Positions 49,515 through 59,640 are shown, counted from the first letter of the stretch. The stretch is 64,000 nt of DNA from Klebsiella quasipneumoniae subsp. quasipneumoniae (GCF_020525925.1 NZ_CP084876.1:1116001-1180000); one strand, 5' to 3'. A program made the numbers and translations. Notes: a model not told the origin generated them from the letters alone.

Positions 49515-51302
49515 TCAGCGGCGTGGCCGTCCGGCACGGGCGGCGCGGCGGTATAGCGTGCTGCGGGCGATGCCCAGCATCTGCGCCGCCCGGCTGACGT
49601 TGCCGTTGACCCTGGCGAGGGTATCGACAATCAACTGCTCGTCATGGGCCTGTAACCCCCCGCGCGGCAGCGGCGCAGGCGCAGCGCGGTATGCGTCCGG
49701 CAGCGCATCGGGCGTCAGCGTGTCGCCCTCATCGGCCAGAGCCAGCATCACCTTCAGGACGCTCTGCAGCTGGCGCACGTTTCCCGGCCACGGCAGCTGG
49801 CTGAGGTGGGTCAGCAGCGCGGTGGACAGCGTCACCCGGCGCGAAGCGCCGCCCAGGTCGCGCCACAGGGTGGCGATAAAGGTTTCCAGCGCCGGCCACT
49901 CGCGTAGCGGAGGCAGTGCCAGGGCGTACTCCCGCAGGCGCCACAGCAGATCTTCGCGGAATTCGCCGGCGCTGACCCGCTGGGTCAGGTTGCGGTGCGT
50001 GGCGCAGATCAGGGCGAAGTTCACCGGCACGCTGCGGCTGGCGCCGAGCGGGGCGACCTCTTTCTCCTGCAGTACTCGCAGAAGGCGGGTCTGCAGCGCC
50101 AGCGGCATATCGCCGATCTCATCAAGAAACAGCACCCCGCCCTCGGCCTCGCGGATTTTGCCGATATAGCCGTTTTTGCTGGCGCCGGTAAACGCCCCTG
50201 GCTGGTAGCCGAAAAGCTCGGACTCGATCAGCGATTCCGGGATGGCGGCGCAGTTAATGGCGACGAATTTACCGCTGCGCCAGCGGCTGTGCTGGTGCAG
50301 CGTGCGGCTGACATACTCTTTGCCGCTGCCGGTTTCCCCCTCAATACAGAGCGCGATGCCGGCGTTAAGCAGCCGGAGCAGCTTTTCGCCTTCCCGCGGG
50401 CTGGTGAAGGGGAGCTGCATGGCCGGCGGGGCGCTCACCGCCACCCGGCGGCGGGTGGGCTCGCGCAGGCGATAGTGATAGCGGCCCTGCGGGGTGTTCA
50501 GGGGCAGGGGAACGCTGACCGCCGTTTGCGTCAGCGTCGGAAAAAGCGACGCAAAGGTGAGCTGGCCAAACTGCGCCGCGCTCAGGCCGAACTCGCGCAT
50601 CGCCAGCCGGTTGCCGGCGGTAAGGACGTTGTCGGAAAAGACCAGCAGCAGTTCCTCCACGCTGTCGAGTTTGTCCACCTGCCGGTGGAGGCTCATCAGC
50701 CACTGCTCAGGATGCAGGCTCTGCTTCACCCACAGATACTCAATCTGCTTTGCCGCCGCTTTCACCCAGCCAAAGGTGTGCTGGTGGGGAAAATCCGCCG
50801 GGCCGGAGATATCCAGCACGCCGGCGATGCTTCCGTCCGGCCGCTGGAGCGGCATCGCCGCGCAGTACAAATTCTGGTTGCGGGTGAGAAAGTGCTGACG
50901 CCCATCGATTTCGCAGCCGTCGTCAATCGCCAGCGCGGTGCCGATGGCGTTGGTCCCGCGTCCGCTTTCGCTCCACAGATTGCCCGGCGCCAGCGCGACG
51001 CGCTGAGCCTTCTGCATCGCCTGGGTATCGCCGACGGTATGGAGCACCAGGCCGCCGGGGTCGGAAAGGATCACCACCGACTGCAGGTCCGCCACCTGGC
51101 GCGACAGGGCTTCCACCACCGGCTGCGCCAGCTGCTGCAGGCTGCGGTGGCTGGCGAGCCGGTCCGCCAGCTCGCCAGCGTCGAGGCGGGGAAAATCCTC
51201 GGTGGCGGGATCCAGACCGTAGCGCTGGCAGCGAGACCATGAATCGCTCAGCAGGGGATTGGCGTTAACCTCTGGGGCGAGAAGAAAGGGATTGCCTGGC
51301 AC
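49515..51302 (-). CDS. Sigma-54-dependent activator, AcoR/DhaR type
   Basis: 595-residue enhancer-binding protein: an N-terminal GAF domain (about 60-190), a PAS-like section, an AAA+ domain with Walker A EGETGSGKE near 323, the sigma-54 contact loop GAFTGA, Walker B GGVLFLDEIGDMPL, and a Fis-type helix-turn-helix at the C-terminus (NVSRAAQMLGIARSTLYRR). The architecture is that of AcoR and related activators of acetoin, glycerol or aldehyde metabolism. It is divergent from the aldehyde dehydrogenase, whose promoter is of the -24/-12 class, so this is its evident activator. Confidence 0.92.
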   Translation of the reverse strand: MPGNPFLLAPEVNANPLLSDSWSRCQRYGLDPATEDFPRLDAGELADRLASHRSLQQLAQPVVEALSRQVADLQSVVILSDPGGLVLHTVGDTQAMQKAQRVALAPGNLWSESGRGTNAIGTALAIDDGCEIDGRQHFLTRNQNLYCAAMPLQRPDGSIAGVLDISGPADFPHQHTFGWVKAAAKQIEYLWVKQSLHPEQWLMSLHRQVDKLDSVEELLLVFSDNVLTAGNRLAMREFGLSAAQFGQLTFASLFPTLTQTAVSVPLPLNTPQGRYHYRLREPTRRRVAVSAPPAMQLPFTSPREGEKLLRLLNAGIALCIEGETGSGKEYVSRTLHQHSRWRSGKFVAINCAAIPESLIESELFGYQPGAFTGASKNGYIGKIREAEGGVLFLDEIGDMPLALQTRLLRVLQEKEVAPLGASRSVPVNFALICATHRNLTQRVSAGEFREDLLWRLREYALALPPLREWPALETFIATLWRDLGGASRRVTLSTALLTHLSQLPWPGNVRQLQSVLKVMLALADEGDTLTPDALPDAYRAAPAPLPRGGLQAHDEQLIVDTLARVNGNVSRAAQMLGIARSTLYRRAARAGRPRR

Positions 51303-51360
51303 AGGGCACCTCTGGGTCGATGTTGCTGTGTTGCAATATTGTAGCTATTTGGTTTATTTG

Positions 51361-51489
51361 GTGTTGCGATTTGCAACACATAAGTGGAAACCCATGCGAC
51401 AGTGGCTGACCATCTGCCCAGTCAGTGAATACAACCTGTTAATAAATAAACCTATTTAGAGAAAACGAAAAACTGGCATAACCCCTGCA
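51361..51489 (+). promoter_or_regulatory. Sigma-54 promoter and activator palindrome for the aldehyde dehydrogenase
   Basis: A -24/-12 element CTGGCATAACCCCTGCA lies at 51473-51489, with GG and GC 12 bp apart. About 100 bp upstream is a perfect 7-bp palindrome GTGTTGC-GATTT-GCAACAC (51361-51379), with further TGTTGC half-sites at 51321 and 51329. These fit an enhancer-type activator site for the divergent regulator. Confidence 0.75.
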
Positions 51490-51565
51490 AAGTGAGAAGC
51501 GTTCGGCGGCAAGTTTAAAAAATCAATATGCCGCTGCGTCTCAACCCTACAGAAGGAGATTTGCG

Positions 51566-53086
51566 ATGCGTTATGCACACCCTGGCCAGCCCGGCGCCCT
51601 GGTTTCATTGAAATCCGCTTACGGCAACTTTATTGACGGTAAATTTGTCGAGCCGCTGAGCGGTGAATTCTTTATGAATACCTCCCCGGTAGACGGCAGC
51701 AACATTGCGCAGTTTCCCCGGTCGGACGCCAGAGACATTGACTTCGCCCTCGACGCCGCCCACCGTGCGGCGCCGGCGTGGGGCAAAACCTCAGTGCAAC
51801 AGCGCTCCAGGCTGCTGCTGCAGGTCGCCGACCGTATTGAACAGCATCTGGAATATCTGGCGGTGGCGGAGAGCTGGGACAACGGCAAACCGATCCGCGA
51901 AACGCTGAATGCGGACCTGCCGCTGGCGGTGGATCATTTTCGCTACTTCGCCGGCTGCCTGCGCGCCCAGGAGGGAAGCACTGCCGAAATTGACGAAACC
52001 ACGGTGGCTTACCATTTCCATGAACCGCTGGGGGTGGTCGGTCAGATTATCCCGTGGAACTTCCCGCTGCTGATGGCCGCGTGGAAGCTGGCCCCGGCCC
52101 TGGCGGCGGGTAACTGCGTGGTGCTCAAGCCGGCGGAACAGACGCCGCTGAGTATTACCCTGCTGCTGGAGCTGATCGGCGATCTGTTCCCGGCGGGGGT
52201 GCTGAACGTGGTGCAGGGCTTCGGCAAAGAGGCGGGCGAGGCGCTGGCCACCAGCAAGCGTATCGCCAAGCTGGCGTTTACCGGCTCCACGCCGGTCGGG
52301 CGACATATTCTCGCCTGTGCGGCGGAGAATATTATCCCCTGCACCGTCGAGCTGGGGGGCAAATCGCCCAATATTTACTTCGCCGACGTGATGGAGGGTG
52401 AAGAGGAGTTTATTGAGAAGGCGGTGGAGGGGCTGGTGCTCGGTTTCTTCAACCAGGGTGAGGTCTGTACTTGCCCGTCGCGGGCGCTGATCCATGAATC
52501 CATCTATGAGCCCTTTATGGCGCGGGTCATGGAGAAGGTGGCGCAGATCCGTCGCGGCGATCCGTTAGATACCGACACCATGATCGGCGCCCAGGCTTCC
52601 CGCCAGCAGTTCGACAAGATCCTCTCTTATATTCAGATTGCCCGGGAAGAGGGCGGACAAATCCTCACCGGCGGCGAGCGGGCGGCGATCGCGCCGGCGC
52701 TGGATAATGGTTTTTATATTCAGCCCACGCTGATTAAAGGTCGCAACGATATGCGCTCCTTCCAGGAGGAGATCTTTGGGCCGGTGATCGGGGTGACCAC
52801 CTTTAAGGACGAAGCGGAAGCGCTGGCTATCGCCAATGAGACCCAGTTTGGCCTCGGCGCTGGGGTGTGGACGCGCGATACCAATCTCGCCTATCGCATG
52901 GGGCGCGGTATTCAGGCCGGTCGCGTATGGACCAACTGTTATCATGTCTACCCGGCACATGCGGCGTTCGGCGGCTATAAACAGTCCGGCGTCGGGCGGG
53001 AAACGCACAAGATGGCGCTGGATGCCTATCAGCAAACCAAAAACCTGCTGGTGAGCTACGGCACCGCGCCGCTGGGCCTGTTCTGA
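51566..53086 (+). CDS. NAD-dependent aldehyde dehydrogenase (AcoD/ExaC/AldB type)
   Basis: Oxidises acetaldehyde or related aldehydes to acids. The 506-residue protein begins [20 protein letters not shown], typical of the ExaC/AcoD group, and has the catalytic Glu262 (VELGGKS) and Cys301 ([11 protein letters not shown]). RBS AAGGAG precedes the ATG. It is controlled by a -24/-12 promoter and a divergent AcoR-type activator. No acetoin or alcohol dehydrogenase genes are adjacent, so the natural substrate is open; ethanol-derived acetaldehyde is the likeliest. Confidence 0.93.
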   Translation: MRYAHPGQPGALVSLKSAYGNFIDGKFVEPLSGEFFMNTSPVDGSNIAQFPRSDARDIDFALDAAHRAAPAWGKTSVQQRSRLLLQVADRIEQHLEYLAVAESWDNGKPIRETLNADLPLAVDHFRYFAGCLRAQEGSTAEIDETTVAYHFHEPLGVVGQIIPWNFPLLMAAWKLAPALAAGNCVVLKPAEQTPLSITLLLELIGDLFPAGVLNVVQGFGKEAGEALATSKRIAKLAFTGSTPVGRHILACAAENIIPCTVELGGKSPNIYFADVMEGEEEFIEKAVEGLVLGFFNQGEVCTCPSRALIHESIYEPFMARVMEKVAQIRRGDPLDTDTMIGAQASRQQFDKILSYIQIAREEGGQILTGGERAAIAPALDNGFYIQPTLIKGRNDMRSFQEEIFGPVIGVTTFKDEAEALAIANETQFGLGAGVWTRDTNLAYRMGRGIQAGRVWTNCYHVYPAHAAFGGYKQSGVGRETHKMALDAYQQTKNLLVSYGTAPLGLF

Positions 53087-53115
53087 AGGCCATCTCATTA
53101 CTGATTGATCCTCAG

Positions 53116-53147
53116 TCCGCAATCCGTTCGGGTTGCGGATTTTTTTT
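53116..53147 (+). terminator. Aldehyde dehydrogenase terminator
   Basis: Stem TCCGCAATCC / GGGTTGCGGA (one G-T pair) with loop GTTC, followed by eight T residues; 30 bp beyond the stop. Confidence 0.92.
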
Positions 53148-53785
53148 GCGTCAAAATAACCCTCTGAACGGGAGCGGTTACGGTGGCGGATAACGGCAAT
53201 ACATTTGGGTTAATGAAGTAATAGCTTTCATTTGAAAATTAAAATACTTCCAGAACAAGAAATTACAGCGCGGATCAGGAGCGCTTTGCCTTAATTTGTG
53301 TAGAAATGATGAAGATTAATACCAGGAAAATTCCTAATTTTTTCGTGGCGCCGGGCTTGAGCACAATAAAACAAGACGCTTTTTTGAACAATTACCTTTA
53401 AATTTGTTAATGAAATGGACATGTTGTTGTTGAGAGGTATTTAACTTTCTTTTGTATAGATATGTAAATTAACATTGAAATGCGATTTCAAAAAATAACT
53501 TTATGCCGAGCATAGTCGTTAACCTGTATGTAACATTTCATCAGGTTGCCTTTTTTTACATCGGGTAATATATTTATTTCGCACATCAAAATAACTCTTT
53601 TTCTTCTGCTTGTTATTCATGGCCACCTTTCGGCGAAATAAAGCGGAGTCAAAGGACGTGTGCCGATTATCCTGCGGAAGGAACGCAATGAACATTTACA
53701 GGGAGGAACGGACGAGCCGTTTCGCGATAGCCATGGGGCTATTGCCGATGACGGGAAAATATATTCGTTAACGATGAGATAAATA
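53148..53785 (+). promoter_or_regulatory. AT-rich region upstream of the fimbrial operon
   Basis: About 640 bp of strikingly AT-rich sequence, unlike the flanking genes, ending at the fimbrial subunit start. It contains a perfect palindrome TTGAAAT-GCG-ATTTCAA at 53475-53491. It should hold the fimbrial promoter and H-NS-type silencing sites. No convincing gene, recombinase or invertible-element repeat was seen. Confidence 0.5.
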
Positions 53786-54367
53786 ATGAAAACGCAACTT
53801 CGTATTATGGCAATTCTCATGGGAGCGCTGGTTTCTGGCGCTGCAATTTCTGTTACTACGCCAACCATTAACGTTAACCCTGGCACCAAGGCGGGTACCC
53901 AGGGTACCGGCGGACAGGTTATCTTCAATGGATCAATCACCGACAGCTCCTGCAATATCGACAGCGCATCCACCAGCCAAACGGTGGATCTGGGCAAATG
54001 GGCCAGCACCTATTTTACCAGCACAGGTTTTGAAACCACCAAAACGCCTTTCCATATCAGTGTGAAAGATTGCCCCGCCAGCGTAAAAAATGTTGCAGTG
54101 CTGTTTGACGGCGCGCGCGATCAGTCGGATAACACGCTGTTGGCGACCACCGGCGGCGCCGCTGGCGTGGCGATCAAGCTGTATGAAGATGACAAGTCTA
54201 CGGCGGTCAGCCTCGGCAAAGCGTCTCAAGCCAAAAATGTCGTTGCGGGCGCGACTGCCGGCACCGGCACTGCCGACCTCAAGTTTTTCGCCGACTATAT
54301 CTCCACCGGTGCGGTGACGGCAGGCGATGCTAACGGTACGGCTAATTTCAATATGATTTATAACTAA
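53786..54367 (+). CDS. Type 1-like fimbrial major subunit
   Basis: 193-residue pilin with a signal peptide (to about residue 20), a disulphide pair Cys56 and Cys96, and the C-terminal beta-strand ending FNMIYN with the penultimate-region Tyr used in donor-strand assembly. The mature N-terminus is Thr/Asn-rich. It is the first gene of the plus-strand arm (subunit, chaperone, usher, adhesin) and probably the main shaft protein. There is no precise match to a named Klebsiella fimbria that I can assert. Confidence 0.9.
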   Translation: MKTQLRIMAILMGALVSGAAISVTTPTINVNPGTKAGTQGTGGQVIFNGSITDSSCNIDSASTSQTVDLGKWASTYFTSTGFETTKTPFHISVKDCPASVKNVAVLFDGARDQSDNTLLATTGGAAGVAIKLYEDDKSTAVSLGKASQAKNVVAGATAGTGTADLKFFADYISTGAVTAGDANGTANFNMIYN

Positions 54368-54561
54368 TCATATTGCGCGCTATTCAGAGTCAGTCCACTG
54401 CGTCCTGATTAATTGCAGATAGCTAAAGTGATAATTGTCATAAAGTCACGGAATATATTCGTGACGGTATAGTTGTTTTTGCTAATTATCCCGACGGGTA
54501 CTGGCTCTGATATTCCCTGCTTTATTTTACTGTTTGTTCAACCTTTACCTGATGGTAAGTC

Positions 54562-55224
54562 ATGATGAAGAAAATAATTGCCGTTGCGGCCTTTCTGCTG
54601 TGCTCCACGGCAGCACAGGCCGGTATTGTCATGGGTGGAACCCGTGTGATTTATCAGGAAGGGAAGCGTGAAGCCGCTATTTCAGTCACTAATGCCGATA
54701 CCCATACGCCCTATCTGGTGCAGTCGTGGGTGGAAAATTACGCGGAAAACGATAAGGCCAAGGTGCCCTTTATTGTTACGCCGCCCTTATTCCGTCTCGA
54801 TCCGGAGCAAAATAACGTCCTGCGCATTAACTTTATTGGCGCCTCGCTGCCCAGCGACCGTGAATCGGTCTACTGGCTGAACGTCAAAAGTATCGCCCCG
54901 ACGCCCAAGGGCGAGGTGAACAAGCTGCAGGTCAATATTAAGTCGAAATTCAAAATCTTTTATCGCCCCAACGGCCTGGCGGGCGACCCGGCTAAAGCCT
55001 GGCAGCAGCTGAAGTTTAGCCAGTCCGGCGGCCATCTGACGGTGGCAAACCCCACACCCTATTTTGTCTCTTTTTACGCCGTCGAGGTGGGCGGGCAGGC
55101 AATCGACGAGCCTGGCATGGTGGCCCCCTTTGGCGAGAAAACGTGGCCGGTGAGCGGGCACGGCACCGTCAAATGGCGGGCGATTAACGACTACGGCGGC
55201 GTCAGCGATTACGCCCAGCAGTAA
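54562..55224 (+). CDS. Fimbrial periplasmic chaperone (plus-strand arm)
   Basis: PapD-like chaperone of 220 residues with a signal peptide (MMKKIIAVAAFLLCSTAAQA). Subunit-anchoring residues are visible: Arg in GGTRVIYQEG (position 8 of the mature protein) and Lys in SKFKIFYRP. The F1-G1 loop has the short form of FGS chaperones. It lies 194 bp after the pilin gene and just before the usher. Confidence 0.95.
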   Translation: MMKKIIAVAAFLLCSTAAQAGIVMGGTRVIYQEGKREAAISVTNADTHTPYLVQSWVENYAENDKAKVPFIVTPPLFRLDPEQNNVLRINFIGASLPSDRESVYWLNVKSIAPTPKGEVNKLQVNIKSKFKIFYRPNGLAGDPAKAWQQLKFSQSGGHLTVANPTPYFVSFYAVEVGGQAIDEPGMVAPFGEKTWPVSGHGTVKWRAINDYGGVSDYAQQ

Positions 55225-55260
55225 TTCCCCTTTGTGATGAGCTTACCGGACGGCGCCAGC

Positions 55261-57816
55261 ATGAAAAGAATAACAACAGCCAGGGTGCGGGAGTATGCCG
55301 CGTTGCCCGTCACCGCCGGACGGGCGCTGGCGCTGGCGACGCTGCCGACGATGATGTGTTGTCTCAGCCCGCTGAGCCGGGCGCTGGCCGACGACTATTT
55401 TGATCCGGCGGCGCTGGAGTTTGCCGACCCGCAGCAGCAAACCTCCGATCTGCACTACTTCGCCAAACCCGGCGGGCAGCAGCCGGGGACTTATCCTGTC
55501 ACCGTGGTGGTTAACGACCAGGAGCTGGGCCAGGCCAATATCACCTTTGTTGACGATGGCGGACAGCTGCAGCCGGTGCTGACGCCCGGGCAGCTGGCGG
55601 ATTATGGGGTCAACGTCAGCGCGTTTCCGGCTTTTCAAACGCTGCATGAAGGTGAGACCTTCACCCGGATCGAGAAGTTTATTCCCGACGCCAGCAGCCG
55701 CTTCACCTTCGCTAACCAGCGCCTGACGCTGAGCATTCCCCAGGCGGCGATGAACGTGCAAAGCCGCGGCTATGTCGATCCCTCGCGCTGGGACGATGGC
55801 GTGCCGGCCGCGTTTGTCGATTACTATTTTTCCGGCGCGCAGATAAAGAATGCCGATGAAGGGGAGAGCAGCCGCTCAAACTATCTCAATTTACGCAGCG
55901 GCGTGAACCTGGGCGCCTGGCGGCTGCGCAATATCTCCTCAATGCAGTACGACCAGCAGCGCCGGCACTGGGATTCACAGAGCACCTGGCTGCAGCGCGA
56001 CGTCCGCTCGCTGAAGAGTCTGCTGCGGATCGGCGATACTTACACCACCGGCGATGTGTTTGACAGCATCCCGTTTCGCGGCGTCCAACTGATGTCTGAC
56101 GATGAGATGCTCCCGGACAGCCAGCGCGGCTTTGCCCCTACCATCCGCGGCGTGGCGCACAGCAATGCCAAAGTGACCGTCTCCCAGCACGGGTATGTGA
56201 TCTACGAAACCTTCGTGTCGCCGGGGGCGTTCGCCATCAGCGATCTTTATCCCACCTCGCAGAGCGGCGATCTGGAGGTGAAGGTGACCGAGAGCAATGG
56301 TTCGGTGCGCACCTTTACCCAGCCCTATTCCGCCGTGCCGTATATGCTGCGCGAAGGGCGCGGCAAATTCAGCCTCAGCGCTGGTCGCTACCACTCCGGG
56401 GCGGATTCGGTGCGCTCGCCGGAATTCCTGCAGGGCACCCTGTTCTATGGTCTGTCGGCGGGATTTACCCTCTACGGCGGCACGCAGCTGGCCCAGGACT
56501 ATCAGTCGTGGGCGCTGGGCCTGGGCCGCGGCTTTGGCGAGTTCGGTTCGCTGGGAGGCGACGTCACTCAGGCCGTCACCCGTACGCCGTCGGGCAAGCG
56601 CTATGCGGGCCATTCGCTGCGCGCTCAGTATCAGAAAGATTTCGTCAGCTCGGGCACCACGTTCAGCCTCGCCAGCTATCGCTACTCCTCCAGCGGCTAT
56701 TACGATTTTGCCGAAGCCAGCGCCCTCGAAAGCGCGCAGGGGCAGGTGGACAACCGGCGCCGCCGGGAGGAAGTGTCGGTGTCACAACGCCTCGGCGGTC
56801 TGGGCAGTCTGGCGGTTTCCGCCTGGTCGCAGGAATACTGGCACCGGCAGAGTCGGGATGAGACGGTGCATCTCGGGTTCTACAGCGCCTGGAAAGGGAT
56901 CTCCTGGGGCGTGGGCTATTACTACACCCGCGCCAGCGGCCAGCAAAAAAATGACCGCTCCTGGTCTTTCAATATCAATATTCCGCTGGGCGGTCCACTG
57001 TCCGACAGCGCGGTGAGCTACAACACCACCTCGGACAGCAATGGCTATACCTCGCAGCAGGTGTCGCTGTATGGCGCGGTGCCGACGCGGCCGAATCTGT
57101 TCTACTCGGTTCAGCAGGGCTACGGCAACCAGGAGCGGGGCACCAACAGCAGCGTCGCCCTGGACTACCACGGCGGCTTCGGCAACGCGCAGCTCGGCTA
57201 TCGCCATGACACCGCCAGTAATCAGCTGACCTGGGGAGGCGCCGGCTCGGTGGTCGCGCATCCGCACGGCGTGACCTTCGGTCAGACGGTGGGCGAGAGC
57301 TTCGCCATCGTCCGCGCGCCGGGGGCTGCCGGCGTGGCGGTGCAAAACGGCAACAATGTGCACACCGACTGGCGCGGCTATGCCGTGGTGCCGTCTCTGA
57401 CCACCTACCGGAAAAATGTCATTACCCTCGACACGGAGTCGATGGCGGATGATACCGACGTCGACCAGCAGGGTCAGACGGTGATCCCCGGCGGCGGCGC
57501 GGTGGTGATGGCCAACTACCGGACCCGCATAGGCAACCGGGTGCTATTTACCCTGCGCAATGCGCAGGGGCCGTTACCCTTTGGCGCCAGCGCACGGTTG
57601 GTCGGGACGGAGGAGGGCGGCAATGCGCCGGGCGGCATGGTAGCCGACGGCGGTCAGGTGTACCTCAGCGGCGTGCCGCAGGAGGGAACCCTGGCGGTGA
57701 GCTGGGTCGTCAATAACCAGTCGCAGAGTTGCACGATGCATTTTCATCTTGCGGATAACCCACAGCAGAGTCTGAATACGGTGAAAACCGTCTCCGGGCT
57801 GTGCCAGTCACGCTGA
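55261..57816 (+). CDS. Outer membrane fimbrial usher
   Basis: FimD/PapC-type usher of about 851 residues: signal peptide ending near SRALA, the N-terminal chaperone-binding domain starting DDYFDPAALEFADP, a 24-strand barrel with the plug domain, and the C-terminal CTD with a Cys pair (QSQSCTMHFHL and VSGLCQSR). I prefer ATG 55261, which starts a clean signal peptide; in-frame GTG 55234 and ATG 55237 are alternatives and none has a good ribosome site. It is the only usher in the window and so must serve both arms if both are used. Confidence 0.94.
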   Translation: MKRITTARVREYAALPVTAGRALALATLPTMMCCLSPLSRALADDYFDPAALEFADPQQQTSDLHYFAKPGGQQPGTYPVTVVVNDQELGQANITFVDDGGQLQPVLTPGQLADYGVNVSAFPAFQTLHEGETFTRIEKFIPDASSRFTFANQRLTLSIPQAAMNVQSRGYVDPSRWDDGVPAAFVDYYFSGAQIKNADEGESSRSNYLNLRSGVNLGAWRLRNISSMQYDQQRRHWDSQSTWLQRDVRSLKSLLRIGDTYTTGDVFDSIPFRGVQLMSDDEMLPDSQRGFAPTIRGVAHSNAKVTVSQHGYVIYETFVSPGAFAISDLYPTSQSGDLEVKVTESNGSVRTFTQPYSAVPYMLREGRGKFSLSAGRYHSGADSVRSPEFLQGTLFYGLSAGFTLYGGTQLAQDYQSWALGLGRGFGEFGSLGGDVTQAVTRTPSGKRYAGHSLRAQYQKDFVSSGTTFSLASYRYSSSGYYDFAEASALESAQGQVDNRRRREEVSVSQRLGGLGSLAVSAWSQEYWHRQSRDETVHLGFYSAWKGISWGVGYYYTRASGQQKNDRSWSFNINIPLGGPLSDSAVSYNTTSDSNGYTSQQVSLYGAVPTRPNLFYSVQQGYGNQERGTNSSVALDYHGGFGNAQLGYRHDTASNQLTWGGAGSVVAHPHGVTFGQTVGESFAIVRAPGAAGVAVQNGNNVHTDWRGYAVVPSLTTYRKNVITLDTESMADDTDVDQQGQTVIPGGGAVVMANYRTRIGNRVLFTLRNAQGPLPFGASARLVGTEEGGNAPGGMVADGGQVYLSGVPQEGTLAVSWVVNNQSQSCTMHFHLADNPQQSLNTVKTVSGLCQSR

Positions 57817-57823
57817 GGCGGCT

Positions 57824-58918
57824 ATGAAATCTGTTTTTCGTCTACTTCCTTTTCTCTTTTTGCTGGCGTTGAGCGGCTATCTTCCCGGCGCGCGGGCTGA
57901 AAACTGCCGCGCGAATATCGGCCAGACCACCGTCAATATTCCCAATATCAAGTATTTGCCCACGCTGCCGGTCAATACCCAGATGACCAGCGCGATGGCG
58001 GATAACGGCAGCGGGATCCCCTTTTCCTGCGACCTGCAGCTGCCGACGGCGAGCGCCAAACGCATTGTCTACAAACAGCTGAAAACCGGCGGCTCGCCGG
58101 TGGTGATTAACGGACAGCACGTCTACCCCAGCGCCATCGACGGCATCGGCTACTCGCTTAGCTTCCAGTGCGCCGGCGGCCCGATGCGCGCTATCGACGG
58201 CAGCCACTCCGCTGGCGGCGAGTCGGTGGTGGTCTGCGACAGCACGATGCTCCCGGCGCTCATGACGCAGCAGCAGACGACGGTCAGGATCGCGGTAACC
58301 TTCTATAAGACCGGTACGGTAAAGCTGGCGGACGGGACGCATACCAACTCGTCGCCGCTGCCGCAGGTAGGGGAGGTGACCATTGAACAGCAGGCCAACG
58401 GAAACGCCGGCTTTGTCGCCAGCGCGCCGGTCAGCATTGATATCGCCGCCCTGAACGTGGACATTGGCAGCAGCGGCAGCTGCCAGGTGGCGACCTCAAC
58501 GATCCAGGTCAGTCTGGGCACGGTAAACCGGGCGGAGTTTCACGGTCAAGGGAGCACCGGCGGCCAGGCGAAGCGCTTTTCGATCCCGGTGTTCTGTCCG
58601 TCGCCGACCGATGTGCGCATCGGCTTTTTCGGCGTCAGCGTGGAGAGTGATACCCTGGCGCTAAGCAAGGCCAGCAACAGCGCCAGCGGCGTCGGCGTGA
58701 AGCTGACCTACGGCAATAACCCCGGCGCGGCAGTGTCCGATGGCACCAGCGTTAAAATCAATGAGGCCAGCAACTTGCCGATCCTGAAAAGGGTAACCGG
58801 CAGTAACGCCGGCACGGCTGAGGCCATTAATTTTAACGCCCAGTATGTGCAAACTGACGCCACGGTGACGGCGGGCACAGCCGACAGCATGGTGACCTTC
58901 GCCCTCGAGTATAACTAG
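57824..58918 (+). CDS. Fimbrial tip adhesin (two-domain)
   Basis: 364-residue protein with a signal peptide ending at ARA-ENC, an N-terminal lectin-type domain with two or more Cys pairs, and a C-terminal pilin domain starting near residue 195 with a Cys in SSGSCQVATS and ending TFALEYN with the assembly Tyr. This is the FimH/MrkD layout. It starts 7 bp after the usher stop. Its stop overlaps that of the convergent second chaperone by 4 bp. The receptor is unknown. Confidence 0.88.
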   Translation: MKSVFRLLPFLFLLALSGYLPGARAENCRANIGQTTVNIPNIKYLPTLPVNTQMTSAMADNGSGIPFSCDLQLPTASAKRIVYKQLKTGGSPVVINGQHVYPSAIDGIGYSLSFQCAGGPMRAIDGSHSAGGESVVVCDSTMLPALMTQQQTTVRIAVTFYKTGTVKLADGTHTNSSPLPQVGEVTIEQQANGNAGFVASAPVSIDIAALNVDIGSSGSCQVATSTIQVSLGTVNRAEFHGQGSTGGQAKRFSIPVFCPSPTDVRIGFFGVSVESDTLALSKASNSASGVGVKLTYGNNPGAAVSDGTSVKINEASNLPILKRVTGSNAGTAEAINFNAQYVQTDATVTAGTADSMVTFALEYN

Positions 58919-59604
58919 CGTGGGGCCGGAGCATAGGCCGCCTGAAGGGGGATCGCCACCACCGCGCCGTCATCGTCGATATAGTTCAGCTTGTACAGGC
59001 GAGCGCTGTCGGTCGTTGACACGGTATAGCTGCTGTACGGCCGGAGCATCACGTTTCTCATCGGCGAAATGTGGCCTTTATTATCGATCAGCGCCCCGTT
59101 GACCAGGGTGATATGCAGTGGGCCTGAGTTAGTTAAGCGCAGGTTATTGCCGCTCTGCTGCCACTGCAGCTTTCGCACCTCTCTGGCGAGGGTGGTGGCG
59201 ATGGCGGGAGGACGATAAAAGAGCTTCAGGCGGGTGCGGACGATAAACTGCAGCGTATGGTTACCGTCTGACGGCGGCGGATTCTCCTGAATATTGACCC
59301 AGTACAGGCTTTCCCGATCGGCGGGGAGCCCGCCGCCGAGATAGATAAAGCGCAGCTGGGCGGTTTGCTGGGGGGATAAATAGACCAGCGGCGGGGTCGC
59401 CACCATCGGCAGGCCGACGCGCGACCTGTTGAGCCCGGCGTCCAGCCAGATCTGCACTTTATAAGGTGTGCGGCTGCGGTTATGAATGTTCAGGGTGGCG
59501 GCTTTGTCTTTTCCTGAGTAGACCACCCGCGTGGCATCGATGGTGATCCCGGCGCAGGCCTGAAAGGTCATGGCGCTAAACAGCACAGCCAGCTGTATTT
59601 TCAT
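58915..59604 (-). CDS. Second fimbrial periplasmic chaperone (minus-strand arm)
   Basis: PapD-like chaperone of 229 residues with a signal peptide (MKIQLAVLFSAMTFQACA). Arg in DATRVVYSG and Lys in TRLKLFYRP are the conserved subunit anchors. RBS GGGAGCGAAG precedes the ATG. It is distinct in sequence from the plus-strand chaperone (for example PPLVYLSPQQTAQLRFIYLGGG against PPLFRLDPEQNNVLRINFIGAS). It follows the second pilin gene as a two-gene unit and converges on the adhesin. Confidence 0.93.
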   Translation of the reverse strand: MKIQLAVLFSAMTFQACAGITIDATRVVYSGKDKAATLNIHNRSRTPYKVQIWLDAGLNRSRVGLPMVATPPLVYLSPQQTAQLRFIYLGGGLPADRESLYWVNIQENPPPSDGNHTLQFIVRTRLKLFYRPPAIATTLAREVRKLQWQQSGNNLRLTNSGPLHITLVNGALIDNKGHISPMRNVMLRPYSSYTVSTTDSARLYKLNYIDDDGAVVAIPLQAAYAPAPR

Positions 59605-59640
59605 CTTCGCTCCCTTTACGTCTCATCCCTGACCGGGAAG

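Noticed and set aside
53148..53785. Phase-variable invertible promoter before the fimbriae
   Set aside because: I found no pair of inverted repeats flanking a promoter and no fim-type recombinase gene nearby.
53617..54009. 130-codon minus-strand frame across the first pilin start
   Set aside because: It runs antisense through the signal peptide of a clear pilin gene and has no homology.
55234..55260. GTG/ATG start of the usher upstream of 55261
   Set aside because: It would place nine extra polar residues before an otherwise typical signal peptide; not excluded, since no start has a good ribosome site.
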